Positions 17,736 through 30,640 of a stretch of 64,000 bases of DNA are shown here, piece after piece; the first letter of the stretch is position 1, and every line of letters starts with the position of its first letter. Under the pieces are notes generated by a model. It was given only the letters and a program-made list of their open reading frames with translations. It made no database searches and was not told the origin of the DNA. A program made the position numbers and the translations under genes. The DNA is from Elmis aenea (Eukaryota > Arthropoda > Insecta > Coleoptera > Elmidae), in NCBI GenBank assembly GCA_947652605.1, contig OX393576.1, forward strand, positions 55,838,966 through 55,902,965, given 5' to 3'.

Positions 17736-20700
17736 AGTAACGGGAGTAGAAAAAGTAATTTTGAAAACTCAATTAACGTGTATAAAATACTTAAATACTT
17801 GTTTTTGTTTGTTTTTGTGTTTTATTTGATTATTTTGCCGAAAATTATTCTTCGGCTTAATACTTTGAATAATTATAATATATAAAATAAGAAGCTTCGT
17901 ACAAATTCTAGAAACCATAAGATCAACAAGGAAAATACATCCATTTTATTATTTTTAAACAAGTTCCATCAATCTATAATATTTTAAAATAATATAAATA
18001 TAATACATTCATACATCACATATTTTTTACTTGACTATGACATCAGTTGCAGAAAAATCGTATTATACATACATTAATTGACTACATTTAAATAATTAAT
18101 ATTTATACTGTACAATCTTTTATTAAGTATAAAATATACTTATATTGTTAAACAAATGGCTGCAAATAAAACGGCATAAAAACTAACTAAATTATTTAAA
18201 TAATTTTAAAATTTAAATTTAAATAAATTTAAAATTATTTACAGGATGATAAACTAATGCGAAGCTCATTTTAATGTATGTTATTTATTGATAATTAACG
18301 AAAGGATATACTATTATAAAGATATATTTATTAACGTTTTGTTCTATTTGCCTTTTATTATATAATTACAGCAAAAAAGTAAAAAACTTTTCAACTGTAA
18401 CTTTGTAAATATGGTTTTAATATTTTTTAAAAAGCGTATTTTGTTCCCATCATCAACAAAAAATCAAAAATCAAAATTATTACCGCATTTAAGTTTAATC
18501 AGTCGTTTTGTGAACGTACTTTAGTATCTAACTAATTTAAAAGTCGATATAATTTTGAAATATCCAAATATATTGGAAATGATACACTTATTTTTAAAAA
18601 TTTTCGTTTATAACATAACAGACAGACCATTTCTAATTGCATTATTTTTAGTTAGTATTAATAGGTTGTTGGAGGATGAAAGTTAATCTTAAGGAACGAT
18701 GTAATGGCTAATAACTAAGAAATATTGGAAGAATCGCAAAAACAGATGGTTTAGTCTCTAGAGAATATTTCCAATACGTCTTAACGCCAAATAATTATAG
18801 TTATACAAAAAGATATTTATACACACGTATATTTTTAGTTTCTCGGTTAGGTTAAACCAAATTTAGCGTATGCATCACACGAAAAACAAAAACAAATAAA
18901 AAATTCTTAGGTACCTAGTAAAGTAAAATCTAACAAATTCTATGTTGTTCCATAACATTCCCCAACATATTCACAGCGATCACAATGTTAGTAACACTCG
19001 CAGTTGCCAATTTACCTATTATATTTTGGACACTAAAAAACTGTTTTTAACAAGTACATATATGGTAAAAAATACTTTTTGTAGAATTTAAAGAGGAACA
19101 AATAAAAAGATTAATATTTTTATAACATCTATAGCTTAAATAGAAATTTTAGAATAAAACTTTAATCGTTTTTGAAATTATCTTAACACACCATTGCAGC
19201 AATAATTTTCTAAAAACTTTTAATTATTGTGGTATTTCATTTATTTTCTATAATAAACCTTTTCCAAAATATTTTAAGCACATATTTATTATGGTTCATA
19301 AGTAAGGCGGCTAAATTATGTTTATACATTTTTTAAATTTAATTATTTAATCGATTTTGTAAACTGCTTCGAGAAAAAATGGTAGGTATTATGTGTAAGT
19401 TTATTACAACTCTGTACTTAAGAATTATATTCCATGCCATTAAAAAAATAAAAGATCTTCAATAAATTATGCAAATTAGTTACATGGATCATAACAGCAT
19501 TGTGTTCTATTATTTAACAATCATTTTAGATAAAAGTTACAATTATTTAAGAAGTACGTACATCCCAAATATTACAAATATGATGTACTCAACCAATTTA
19601 GGTTTGGCAAATAAATTGCAGTAACGATTGAAAAATAAAGTTTCTGCATATTTATGTGTACTTTATTTGTGTGCAGTAACAATGAAACGCGACTACAAAA
19701 TTGTACAATGACAGTAAAATATTGACAATTTACGAAGAAATGCAAAATGTTTGTAAGGGCGTCCGAAAAAATTGTGTTTAAAGTTTTTTTTACATAAAAT
19801 TATATCTATTTTATGAATTGAATATGTTTAAATATTAAATAAGGAACATATTTTATTGATTCGGTTTTTGCAGAAGCGATTTGCTACAAATCAAAGACAA
19901 TTTATACAGAAAAACTTTAACAAAACGTATAAACAAGATTAGTAAAAAAAATCGGTTATTGTATCTGCAAGAAAAATCTTTTAATAAATTACATGTAATT
20001 GTATGAAAATTAGATTAACCTTTTTTGATAGTTATGGATTTATCACAGTTGTTAAAAATTGGATTTTCACACCAATAGAAATATATTGATGAAGACACTG
20101 GAATCTTGAAACTATTTTACATTACTTTCTTAGATAAGAAAACGATTGTTCGATTAAACTTCTACGTACAATATTTAAAATGTATCACTAATCATTCACT
20201 TCCAAAAACTTTTCTCCTAAAGACAATACTTCATTGCTTTTTTTCAAAAATTCAAATATTTACCAGCTAAACTAACCTGATTTACATTTACCGCAAAGAT
20301 CCTGGTGTATTTCAAAGAGTTTTGGTGATTACTAACTAAACATCTACAACCTGTTTGTATAGTATACGATACGGCATATCCTGACGATGACCAAACCATC
20401 TACACGAGAAAACAGATGGCAAGGGTATTGTACAGTGTACAGTTAAAACGAATTTAATTATTTATTAACGAAGGGTCGAACAACATACTTGCAAATTAAT
20501 GCTTTTTATTTGAATAACTGGAATGTAATACTGTTGCAGTTTTTGATAACAAAACTGGAAATTTCTAGTGTTTGTTTGAGCTTAGTTTAATATTAAATTA
20601 ATTATCTCTATCGGAATGTGTAATCAAATAAGTTATTAAAATTGAATATATACGTAGAGGTAAAAGCAAGTTAGCATTTTGTGTATATGAGTGTAATTCC

Positions 20701-20901
20701 AAAAGCAAAGCCTTTATAATTGTGTTATTATAGCCTTTGTTAATCTGAAAACTTCGTTTATGTCCAACAAATGGTGTGGAGTTTGTAGATTGTTAAAATA
20801 TGTTATTGGAGTATGTTTCAAATAGCGATATGTTATTAAGTTCTTAAATGGTGAGAAAATTGCCTCTATGGGGATTCAACAGTGTTTAAAGAACTTGTAT
20901 A
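17736..20901. other. Very AT-rich, no gene seen
   Basis: About 3.1 kb of very AT-rich, stop-dense sequence without recognised transposon ends. It resembles a long 3' UTR or intron in texture, with U-rich runs and many TGTA motifs on either strand, but nothing proves transcription. Confidence 0.4.
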
Positions 20902-22758
20902 TACAGGGTGAGTCATTAGTGGCGGATCGGTCGATTATCGCTAAACGGTTTGAGATATAAAGTTGATTCAAACGGTGTTCCATACAGTTTTTCTTCCGAA
21001 CACGATAAAAATATTTTGAAATATACAGGGTGAGTCACCTCTCTGGAACCAATAGCAACTTTTATATTTCAAATACAACACCCCATTTTTTATTTAATAT
21101 TCTTTACCGCCTTCATTTTAGCTTTACATCGATATAAAATAGTACAGGTTTTTATGCGGCCTTGTCACTAAAAAAAAAATAATTTTCAAAATTTTTCAAG
21201 GTTTTAAGTCTTTATTTAAAAAATTCTCCTGAAGTCATTTTTCGAAGCACAGAGTTGTAATTTGGTAAGGACATGCAGAAAACATTCATCTATTAGCTCG
21301 ATACGAAAAAGTTTGAATCACGCATACAGGGTGTTCATAAATAGGTGGCAACTTTCCTGATTTTCAAAAGCTCGTAATTCAATTTTTTCAAATGCAAACC
21401 CCTGTATTTTCTTATGTCATCGAATTCGTCTTTAAGAGAGCTTCATTTTTTGTTAAGTATGTCCTATACCCAAAACTCATACTTTTCGAGATTTTCGACA
21501 TTTTTTCTTCTATCATTATTAAAGCAAATAGGATGCCGTGGAAAAAAAAACTGACTGTTCACTTCACTAACCTTGTCATTTATTTCTTGAACTATAGCAT
21601 TTCCACAATTAATTTCACTTCACAAGAGCAAATTTGACATGGTTTATTCACCGTTTCGTGTATTTAATTACTAATAGTAGGTAGATACTTAGTCTTGTGG
21701 ACTCACTTATAAGCAATAAATAAATTAGCAACCTAATCAATTTTATTATTGTTATGAACTTTACTAGTGTTTCTAAACCTTAAAGGAAGCGCGAAGAATA
21801 ATGGAAAATGAAAGACAAATTATTTGTTAAAACCACAAAAAAAAAACATTAAATAGATTCTGTAAATAAAATAATAGAACATAAAAAAATCATTGCTATA
21901 CGAAATTGAATAAACTAGTTAGCCTATAAGTGCATATTAATCAAAATGTGCGTAAATCCTTGCCGCCAGCAAAGGATTTCTTTCGCCTTCTCTCAAGCAA
22001 TAAACCATATCAATTTGCTCTTGTAAAGTGAAATTAATTGTGGAAATGCTATAATTCAAGAAATAAATGACAAGCTTTTGGCGTTAGTGAAGTGAACAGT
22101 CAGCTTTTTCGATTTCCACGGCATCCTATTTGCTTTATTAACGATTAGAAAAAACAAATGTCGAATATCTCGAAAAGTATGAGTTTTGGGTATAGGACAT
22201 ACTTAACAAAAAATGAAGCTCTCTTAAAGACGAATTCGATGACATAAGAAAATACAGGGGTTTGCATTTGAAAAAATTGAATTACGAGCTTTTGAAAATC
22301 AGGAAAGTTGCCACCTATTTATGAACACCCTGTATGCGTGATTCAAACTTTTTCGTATCGAGCTAATAGATCAATGTTTTCTGCATGTCCTTATCAAATT
22401 ACAACTCTGTGCTTCGAAAAATGACTTCAGGAGAATTTTTTAAATAAAGACTTAAAACCTTGAAAAATTTTGAAAATTATTATTTTTTTAGTGACAAGGC
22501 CGCATAAAAACCTGTACTATTTTATATCGATGTAAAGCTAAAATGAAGGCGGTCAAGAATATTAAATAAAAAATGGGGTGTTGTATTTGAAATAAAAAAG
22601 TTGCTATTGGTTCCAGAGAGGTGACTCACCCTGTATATTTCAAAATATTTTTATCGTGTTCGGAAGAAAAAACTGTATGGAATACCGTTTGAATCAACTT
22701 TATATCTCAAACCGTTTAGCCACAATCGACCGATCCGCCACTAATGACTCACCCTGTA
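20902..22758. mobile_element. 1.86-kb triple-nested foldback element
   Basis: Two arms (20902-21646 and about 22001-22758) are near-perfect inverted copies around a 350-bp loop. Each arm carries three TACAGGG-type ends. The pairs are 20902/22758, 21024/22635 and 21325/22334, with matching spacings of about 122 and 301 bp. Frames of 60-80 codons in the arms are symmetric shadows. No transposase is present. Confidence 0.9.
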
Positions 22759-24184
22759 GATAACACAGTTTAAAGAGCAGTTATTGGAATGGTTGTCAAA
22801 GTTCTAAGCAAGAGTAAAGTTTACGATTGTAAAGTCTGCTCAAAAAATCATCTGCAGTGTTATTGGGATCAAAAACGAACAGTCCTTATTCTGGAACAAT
22901 GCTGCTTGCTATGAGGATATCACGAAAAACATGAAAAAAAATGGATATTCATGTCAGTAAACACCAAGGTATTATTTTCTTCAGTAAAACGCTAGATATC
23001 AAACCAAAATACCTATCGATAAACGAATGCATCGTAAAATATTTGGGGGAAAATAGGAGATATTCGTTTTAAAGCAACCCTCGTAGAGTCGTAGATAACA
23101 CAGATTACATTTTCCCTGCATAGATTTTCGATTTTCTTATTGGCTTGTAAACCACAATTAGGAAAAACGTTTTTTGTTAACGAAGAAAATCTAAAGAAAA
23201 AAAATTTTGCTTACTGAAGAGTTTAAGACTATTATTGAAAATATTTAACAAATAACTGGACCTCACTTAATGAGAATATTGTGTAAAACGTTTGAATTGC
23301 TTAAGTGACTTATCGTAAGAGTAAAATAAGTAAGTTTAATTAAAAATTACTTATATTTTTATGAATGAAGCATCTCTATTAAAGAAAAACGAGACCAGTT
23401 TCGACACTCCCGTCTCAGAAACTTTCTTAACTAAGAAGCAAAGTTACTGATGAAGGCACGGAAGTCTCGAAACTAGTTTAATTGTTCTACAAAAGAGATT
23501 CTTTATAGATAATAAGATAAGAAATTTTGAACTAAATTTATTTATGTATGATGTGAAATTCATTGATAAAAGTGTTGTACTTGTTTTAAAAAATAAATAC
23601 CAATTTACTTTTACTGTTTTTGTTATTGAAACTAAACTACCCATAAAAACAATTTGCACTGAGTTTACAAACAATCTTAAAAACAACCCATTTGTGATAG
23701 CTAATAACAAACAAAAAGCTAAAATAGCTCTATTACTATTTATTTAATAGATTTTGATTAAATAATAAATTGCATACATACACTAGTTTTATAATAAATC
23801 TGAGTTTGAATAGTGACTAAATTGGTTGAGTATTAACTAATCAACGATTAAAAAACATTATTTTAAATAACTTCATCGGTTTACTTAATATTTAAATTAG
23901 GTCTTTATTACTTAAGCTAATATTTACAAAACCGTTCACAACAAGTACACAAATTGAAGAATTAGAACAATCACAGTTAGGGAGTGCATGGCGCAAAATA
24001 GCCTTGTCCAAAAATAGGTTCATTTTGAACGACAGAAAAAAGTCGAGGTTCTCATAAAACTTCAACATTGTTCAATCAACATCCACAGTTTTGTTAAAAA
24101 CACACTCGTCGACTTCATGCAATCCTTAATGTGCTAGGAGAAGGAGAGCAGGAATGAACAACACGGTGAGTTGGACTACCAGGA
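22759..24184. other. AT-rich interval with no recognised gene
   Basis: Mostly AT-rich. About 22815-22900 is slightly reminiscent of a mariner transposase but too short to call. 23397-23480 holds a short imperfect inverted repeat built on CAGTTTCGA and TCTCGAAAC. Overlapping frames around 23444-23747 on both strands have no family signature. Confidence 0.4.
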
Positions 24185-24307
24185 CTAACCGCTGCTGGTA
24201 GAGGTGTCGTTTGTCGACGTCTTGTGTTTGGTCACAACGTATAAAGTTCGTGTTGACCCACAGAAGAGTAACTCGCGTTGCTGGATGTTGATTCCATCAT
24301 GTGAGCA
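24185..24307 (-). other. Candidate terminal coding exon, GC-richer
   Basis: On the minus strand an acceptor-like TATTATAG (ending 24308) is followed by 40 codons and TAG (24187-24185). The peptide includes RTLYVVTKHKTSTNDTSTSS. Another frame of the same segment reads MMESTSSNASYSSVGQ and ends HELYTL plus a stop, like a receptor tail with a possible hydrophobic PDZ-type C-terminus. I cannot choose between frames or name a family. GC content is well above the 3 kb on either side. No partner exon was found. Confidence 0.25.
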
Positions 24308-25314
24308 CTATAATACTAAGAAGAGATATCAATTAAAAAGATGTCACTAATCTATTTAACATTAGGGGTGCTTTAGGGGGTTGCAGGTGAAAAATAAAAA
24401 CGAATATGATACCAAATCAATTTAACAGTGATTTGAATCTATTAACTTTCAAATCAAATTAAATAATGAAGATAAGCTTAGGAAATCCAGCGACTAACTG
24501 AGAAATAAAATAAGCAGGCTGCTCATTAAAATGACAACATAATTTAAAAATGCGAAAGAAGAGGCCTATTGGAACTAAAAAAAAAAAAAAACCCCAAACA
24601 AAGTAGGAATTATCTGTAGGAAGAAATAATAACAGATTAACTACAACAAACTTTTTTTAATCTTATAAAAACATCCTATCCCTAATTAACAAAAAAAAAA
24701 CACACCTAAACTCGAAAGAAAAAAAAAGTATTTTGTTCATTCAAAATTAGATTAAATAAACAAATAAATTTCCTCAAAGCCTCAGCCCGATTTAGAAAAC
24801 AATACACCACGTGACGATCAGCAGAATAATTTGTGGAAATCAAGGTCACGTCCCTTGGATATTTAAAGACAAATAACTAAAAACTTGAAAAAGCTGCCGT
24901 TTCATTTTTGATATATCTATTTAAAAAAACCCGCACAAATAACTTAAAGTTTAATTTTTATTGAAGAGGATATTGTACCTTGTATAATTTGTGTTATTGA
25001 ATATTTTTATAAATTAATGTTTCTTTCTACTGAAAAACAACTTTCCTATAGCAAAAGGGAAAATTAAATTAGCAAAAAAAGGTTAAAAATTACGTAAACG
25101 CTACATTAAAATTCCTTAAAGTTAAACTAAATATTAAGACCCCAATAAGTTAATAACCATTAAAAATTTAAAGTTAATGATTTAAAGAAATTCCATAATA
25201 ATGATTACTTTGTGAGTCAATACACATTCAACCTGAAACAAACTCAAAAACTTGATAGTTATTCTAATATCAAAATCTCTATTAAAGCTGAAAGTACACA
25301 ACTGTACAGGGTGG
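24308..25314. other. AT-rich interval, no gene seen
   Basis: Poly(A)-like runs near 24580 and 24700 and otherwise AT-rich, stop-dense DNA. No boundaries recognised. Confidence 0.4.
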
Positions 25315-26528
25315 TCCAAATTCGATGGGATTGCATGGGTATCTCGGTTAATATTTAAGATAGAGAAACGGTTAAATTACCAAAAATGTGCAGTTTTTTG
25401 AGACAAACTCAGAACCGTTTTCAAAAATGTTCTATCATTTCCGGTTTTCGAGTTATCGAATAAAAAGTATTTTTTTGTCATATTAATAATGTGTCATATC
25501 CTCCGTTATTGTTGTAAATATCAAAAATATTTACTAAGATTATTTTTGGATATTTTTATGTTTTATTTGATTATACTAAAAAAAAAAATTTTACGCTCGC
25601 CGTTAAAAAGTTATGACACAAACTTACTTTTTTTTAAATGGAAACGATAGTTGGCTATGACCTATTTAAATTCCTCATTTTTTTCTCATTTCAAATATAT
25701 AAGGGTTGATGTATTTATTTTCAACAATACGCAAGTTATGAAGGTTTTTTAGTTTTTTTTATAAGAAAATCATAGTAGGCTGTGAAAACAAAAAATAAAC
25801 AAGGTGTAAAACCTTATAAAACTCATGTGGTACAAGTTACCAAGGTTTTTTAATTTGTTATTGAGATAAATAGGAAATTTTTTGAACATAAGATAAACAA
25901 CAATATCCTACATTACTGCTGATAGCGACTATATCGTTGTTTCCTTATTTTCAAATATTTACAATGTTTATCTCCACAACAAATTAAAAAACCTTGGTAA
26001 CTTGTACCACATGAGTTTTGTAAGGTTTTACACCTTGTTTGGTTTTTGTTTTCATAGCCTACTATGATTTTCTTAGAAAAAAACCCTAAAAAACCTTTAT
26101 AACTTGCGTATTATTAAAAATAAATACATCTATCCTTATATATTTGGAATGAGAAAAAAATGAGGAATTTAAATAGGTCATAGCCAACTATCGTTTCCAT
26201 TTAAAAAAAGGTAAGTTTGTGTTATAACTTTTGAACGGCGAGCGTAATTTTTTTTTTTTTAGTATAATAAATTAAACATAAAAATATCCAAAAATAATCT
26301 TAGTAAATATTTTTGATATTTACAACAATAACGGAGATATGACACATTATTATGACAAAAAAACACTTTTTATTCGATAACTCGAAAACCGGAAATGATA
26401 GAATATTTTTGAAAACGGTTCTGAGTTTGTCTCAAAAAACTGCACATTTTTGGTAATTTAACCGTTTCTCTATCTTAAATATTAACCGAGATACCCATGC
26501 AATCCCATCGAATTTGGACCACCCTGTA
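25315..26528. mobile_element. Foldback element (family A, copy 2)
   Basis: TACAGGGTGGTCCAAATTCG at the left and its inverse ending CCACCCTGTA at the right, with arms of about 500 bp. It is collinear with 9432-10796 but lacks the 140-bp MITE, so it preserves that insertion's empty site. Internal frames are not coding. Confidence 0.9.
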
Positions 26529-26700
26529 CAGGCTGGACCAAATTCGAATGTTTTTTTACTTTAAAAAAAAATATAGTTTTATGCATTTATTGCAATAAAT
26601 TAATGAACGAGCAATACACACATCTCGTTTTACCAGAACGTTATATTGAAATGCGTTATTTGTCAAATAACTTGCTTAAAATCGTTTTAAAACGTCATTA
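26527..26700 (+). mobile_element. End of a mariner-like element abutting family A copy 2
   Basis: Immediately after CCCTGTA comes TACAGGCTGGACCAAATTCG, sharing the TA. This resembles the outer ends of the DD39D mariner at 54118-56923 (GGTGGACCTAATTTGAATG). Only the first tens of bases are recognisable and the other end was not found. Confidence 0.45.
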
Positions 26701-28286
26701 CGATAAAATATGTGCAGAAAATGCAATAACTAGGCGTAATTTTGAATGATTTGAAAAAAATAAATTGTTAAGATTGCATGAAAAAAATTCATCAGTAGCT
26801 TTAAACATAATACTAATTCCATCCAAGTGACCATAGATGTCGAAGCGTCCTTAAACACTCAATTAAAAAAAAAAAAATACTTTTGGACAGTTTAAAACAA
26901 ATTATTTCACTAAACCTAATGCTTATACATATAGGGAATTTAGTATGCGGTATACAATCCTTACGAGTGTAGTAAAATTGATTTTGTGTGTTAATAAAAG
27001 TTTTTCCGAAGTTTCCTCTACAGTTATTTTTTATGTTAATATAAAGCTTTTTTATACCGCATGTATAAGCTTTTATTACCTATAATGGGGCTATTTAAAG
27101 ACATTTATTGATAAGAAATTTCAGAACCATTCGGTTCTCTTGTTGTTGGGTTTTACGACTATTGCAATTTAAAATCTATTTAACCTTCCGAAATTCTACA
27201 GCCGGTAGCAAATCCCGGATAATTTTATTAGGAAATCTTTTTACACCTAAGTTTTATACGCTGTATCAAGAAATAAATAAATGTAGTGAAGAAAACAAAG
27301 GAATGTAAAAATTTCAGAGGATTGTTTACCCTAAATGTCTAATGTAAGTGACTAACGACCAGTAACTCGTCAATGTTCAATTGGTTTAAAGTTTTTTATC
27401 GGTTCTTCATAACTTTTGGTCCAAATACATTGAAACTTATAGCAATTTTATGAAAAAAGGAAAACATTTGAATACTAATATTGTTTGGGTACGAACAAGG
27501 AATCAATTTTAATCAGAGAAAATGATTTGTACCAGTAATAATTGTCATCATATTGCCGAGCCATTTTAGATTTTTAGATTCCAAAACTGCATTTTCTTTA
27601 GAATCAAAGTCTAATTGTCAACAGTTCGTAAATCACTTTAATTGTTCGCCTAACTGTAAAATCGATTAGTCTTTATTAAGCTTCGACAATTATTTGGCAT
27701 GAAATTTGAATCTGACATCTCATTTTGTAAATCGGTTCAAGATTACAGCGATCTCGTTTCATTATGATATTAGGAAGCAATGCACAAATTATATTAAATT
27801 AGTTTGTGTTCTGCCGCTTCAAATTCGCCTGATTTGATACATTAATCATAGAAATCTTTCATTATTCAACATGTGAACGTTATTTTACGTAAAAGGAAAT
27901 ATTAGGTAGATGATGCAATTTTCAAAAGTTGATGGGTTTGTTATGAATAATATAAAATTATTAGTTAGAGGTGCATTCGATTTTTATTTATTAATTTATA
28001 AATTCACTACGTACTTTATATAAAGGCGTATTTTTATGTAATCTACCTTGTCATGAAAATGAAATCTCAAAATAAAAATGGTCATTTTATAGAATAGCTG
28101 TGACATTTTAAAACTTACTTATAAAAACACTCATTAAAATATATTGTGTCTGAAGAGTTCCTTCAATGTTTTAAAACAAACAGGAGTAAAATTACACTCG
28201 AGCATCGATGCGTAATAAAAGTTTTCGGCGTCCGTCCAGAAAATCAGTTGTTTCCGATCAATTTTTAGACTGGAAAATACATCTTT
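26701..28286. other. AT-rich interval, no gene seen
   Basis: No coding exon recognised. A broken inverted pair (GCTTATACAT at 26922, its inverse at 27061, plus ATGCGGTATA and TATACCGCAT) may mark a small decayed MITE. Confidence 0.4.
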
Positions 28287-28386
28287 ACCGGCCTAGGCTA
28301 GAGAGTACCTAGTTGCCATGGAGATGAGTTGTTTTTACCGACCTAGGCCCGAAAGTAACTGGTTGCCATTGTGATGAGTTGTTTTG
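28287..28386. repeat. Two 50-bp tandem copies
   Basis: The unit beginning ACCGRCCTAGGC and ending GATGAGTTGTTTT occurs twice in direct tandem (28287-28336, 28337-28386) with about 20% divergence. Confidence 0.75.
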
Positions 28387-28534
28387 TTGATTTGCGCTGT
28401 CAAACAAGCGTCGTCATACCACCAAGCGAGTTTTCACCTGTAGTTTGTTAAGTTATTGTTTGATTATGGATTGTGACGATAGTGATTTTGGTGTCAGTGG
28501 CGGTCGCAGGAAACATATTGTACGTACCACCTGG

Positions 28535-28620
28535 AAAGTGTCTTTACTGGACTCGTATGCTTCCAGGACTCGCCTACGGCTCGTCCAAGAACTACCTACT
28601 CGTCCAGTAAAGTACCACTT
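28535..28620. repeat. Hairpin around TTTACTGGAC
   Basis: CTTTACTGGAC near 28542 is matched by GTCCAGTAAAG near 28602, with AAAGTG and CACTTT extending the pairing. It is probably part of a small MITE. The 70-codon plus-strand frame here and its minus-strand mirror are shadows of the symmetry. Confidence 0.5.
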
Positions 28621-28865
28621 TACAGTCGTTGCGTTAATAATTATTCTCAAATATTAGGGTAATGGGCCAACAGTATAATCGAATGACCGTCGTGTATAGA
28701 AATGAAGCCCCATCTTATCTTTATTCCAAGTAAAATTTTGGTCTAAGCAGTTTCGCTGGGATCGGGACTCTATACAGGATGATCTAAAATCAGGTCTATC
28801 AGTTGAGTCAAGCACTGCAGACACGGTTAAAAAATTTGGTGCTGTCAGATCGGCGGATTAAGTTG

Positions 28866-29994
28866 CCTTTCATTACCAAGAATTTCCCTCTGCAGTGGAA
28901 GGTGGCAGAAATTATTCAATATCTAAACCAGGAAAACCTTTGACCGAATTAAAATTCTACAGACCAATTATCCTGCTTCCAAATATGTCGAAGCCATTTG
29001 AAAAAGTGCACCAATACACAGGGTATCAAACAGGATTGGACGAAACTTTAAAGAAAAAACAATGTTCAACTGATTTTCTAGATATAACGTAAGCTTTTGA
29101 TAAAATTTGGCAAACAGGACTATTCTACAAAATCAGAAAACTATTACTACTAAATTACTTTCTTATCCTAAAATACCACCTCACCACTCTCTATTTTCGA
29201 GTAAAGTATCAGGGCGCTTACACAGACTTTCACCAAATAAATACTGGAGTTCCCCAGGGGAGCGTGCTGGAGCCGTTACTGTTTCTTATATATACTGCCG
29301 ATGTGCCAACCAAAGAAACCCTTTTTACTGCAACATTTTCCAACGACACGGTAGTGCTAGCCTCAGACGAAAGTCCCACTAGAGCGTCACACATTCTTCA
29401 GTCCTATCTTCGGAAGTTGGAAACTTGATTTAAACAGTGGAAAATCAAGGTCAATGAGACTAAGTCAGTACAAGTCACTTTTACAAACCGAAGAGGTAGA
29501 TGTCCACCTATTACCCTAAACAACCTTCAGATCCCGCAACACGATGAAGCCGAATACCTTGGACTTGCCCCAGACAAAAGACTCACCTGGCGCAACCACA
29601 TATTATCAAACGTAAGCAGTTGGGCTTGAAATTATCCAAACTCTACTGGTTAATTGGACGTAAATCTAAACTGTCACTGAAAAATAAACTCCATCCTAAA
29701 ACCAGTGTGGACATATGGACTCCAACTATGGGGAACTGCGTCAATTTCGAACATAGAAATATTGGAAAGATTTTAATCCAAAGTCCTCACAATAGTAGCC
29801 AACGCTGGTTTGTTCCAAATACTATCATCAGACAAGATCAACAGATCAAAACTGTTAAAGAAGAAATAAAACAACACAACACGGAATACGCCAAAAGGCT
29901 TATAGATTTCCCAAACAGTCTAGCGAAAAAAATCATGATCCAACCACTAAACAGAAGCCGCCTCAAGCGCCACAACACATCAGACAGATTTTAA
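28866..29994 (+). pseudogene. Degraded Jockey-type reverse transcriptase
   Basis: Reverse-transcriptase blocks appear in shifting frames: WKVAEII (28897), FYRPIILLPNMSKPFEK (28962), STDFLDIT followed by AFDKIW, the GVPQGSV-like block (29250), a FADD-type box decayed to TFSNDTVVLA (29340), and TRLKWREHI-like residues later. Multiple stops and frameshifts are present. It is related to, but clearly older than, the LINE copies at 41461-43753 and 60546-63524. Confidence 0.8.
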
Positions 29995-30214
29995 ACCTAA
30001 CGATAAAAAACTAAAATTAATTGTGTATTACCTATGTATAGGTAATCAGTGTTAAATGTAAAAACCCAGATGATAAACTTAGCTAAGCTATTAGCATACG
30101 GGAAGCGACCATAGGGTAGTTTTTCACATGTCCTTATAACCGCCGAACCATTTGATTAATGTATACACAGTATACAGGTTGCAAATAAATTGGAATTAAA
30201 AAAACAAACAAAGA

Positions 30215-30640
30215 AGTTGGGGTTTCGGAAGCAACTGTTTGGAATGTTTTGCACGACGATTTCGGGTATGAAGAACGTGTCTGCGCGTTAAATTTCAAGA
30301 CTCCTTACACCGGAGCAAAAACTTGTCGGGAAAGAAAATTCTCAAGAAATTTACCGCTTCGCAGGCTGCTAAGAGCTATTTTTCCAGAATTGTTACCGGG
30401 GATGAGACTGGGGTCCTCCTAGCAAACAAAATCTATGCAGTGGGTTCACACATTCAATGGGGTTCACAAAGGTTCGCCTTTCCCAAAAAGCCAAAACACA
30501 GTCTTCCACCAGAAAACTAATGGCAACAATGTAGTGGGACGACAAAATATTAAGAAAAACGCAATCCTGCTACCAAAGCGTCGTGAAAATTTATCCGGTG
30601 TATTAATGAGGTTTAAAATTATTTTTAATTTTATATTTTA
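30215..30640 (+). pseudogene. Decayed mariner transposase fragment
   Basis: Blocks match the mariner pattern in order. They are VSEATVWNVLHDDFGYERVC (HTH/linker), LTPEQKLV and REKILKKF in adjacent frames, IVTGDET (first catalytic Asp region), MQWVHT-like and KGSPFPKSQNTVF. At least three frameshifts are present. No terminal repeats were found around it. Confidence 0.75.

Noticed and set aside
22815..22900. Mariner-like scrap (KSAQKIICSV with WDQKRTVLIL in a second frame)
   Set aside because: Too short and needs a frameshift; similarity to the K-S-A-G-K-V-M-x-S-V-F-W-D block is only suggestive.
23444..23747. Overlapping 88- and 67-codon frames on opposite strands
   Set aside because: Low-complexity hydrophobic composition and mutual antisense overlap suggest chance.
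26922..27070. Small MITE from GCTTATACAT and ATGCGGTATA inverted pairs
   Set aside because: The pairs are not collinear with equal spacing and no target duplication was found.
28445..28657. 70-codon plus-strand frame with MDCDDSDFGVSGGRRK as a gene
   Set aside because: It runs over a hairpin-forming repeat and has a mirror frame on the minus strand; most likely repeat-derived.
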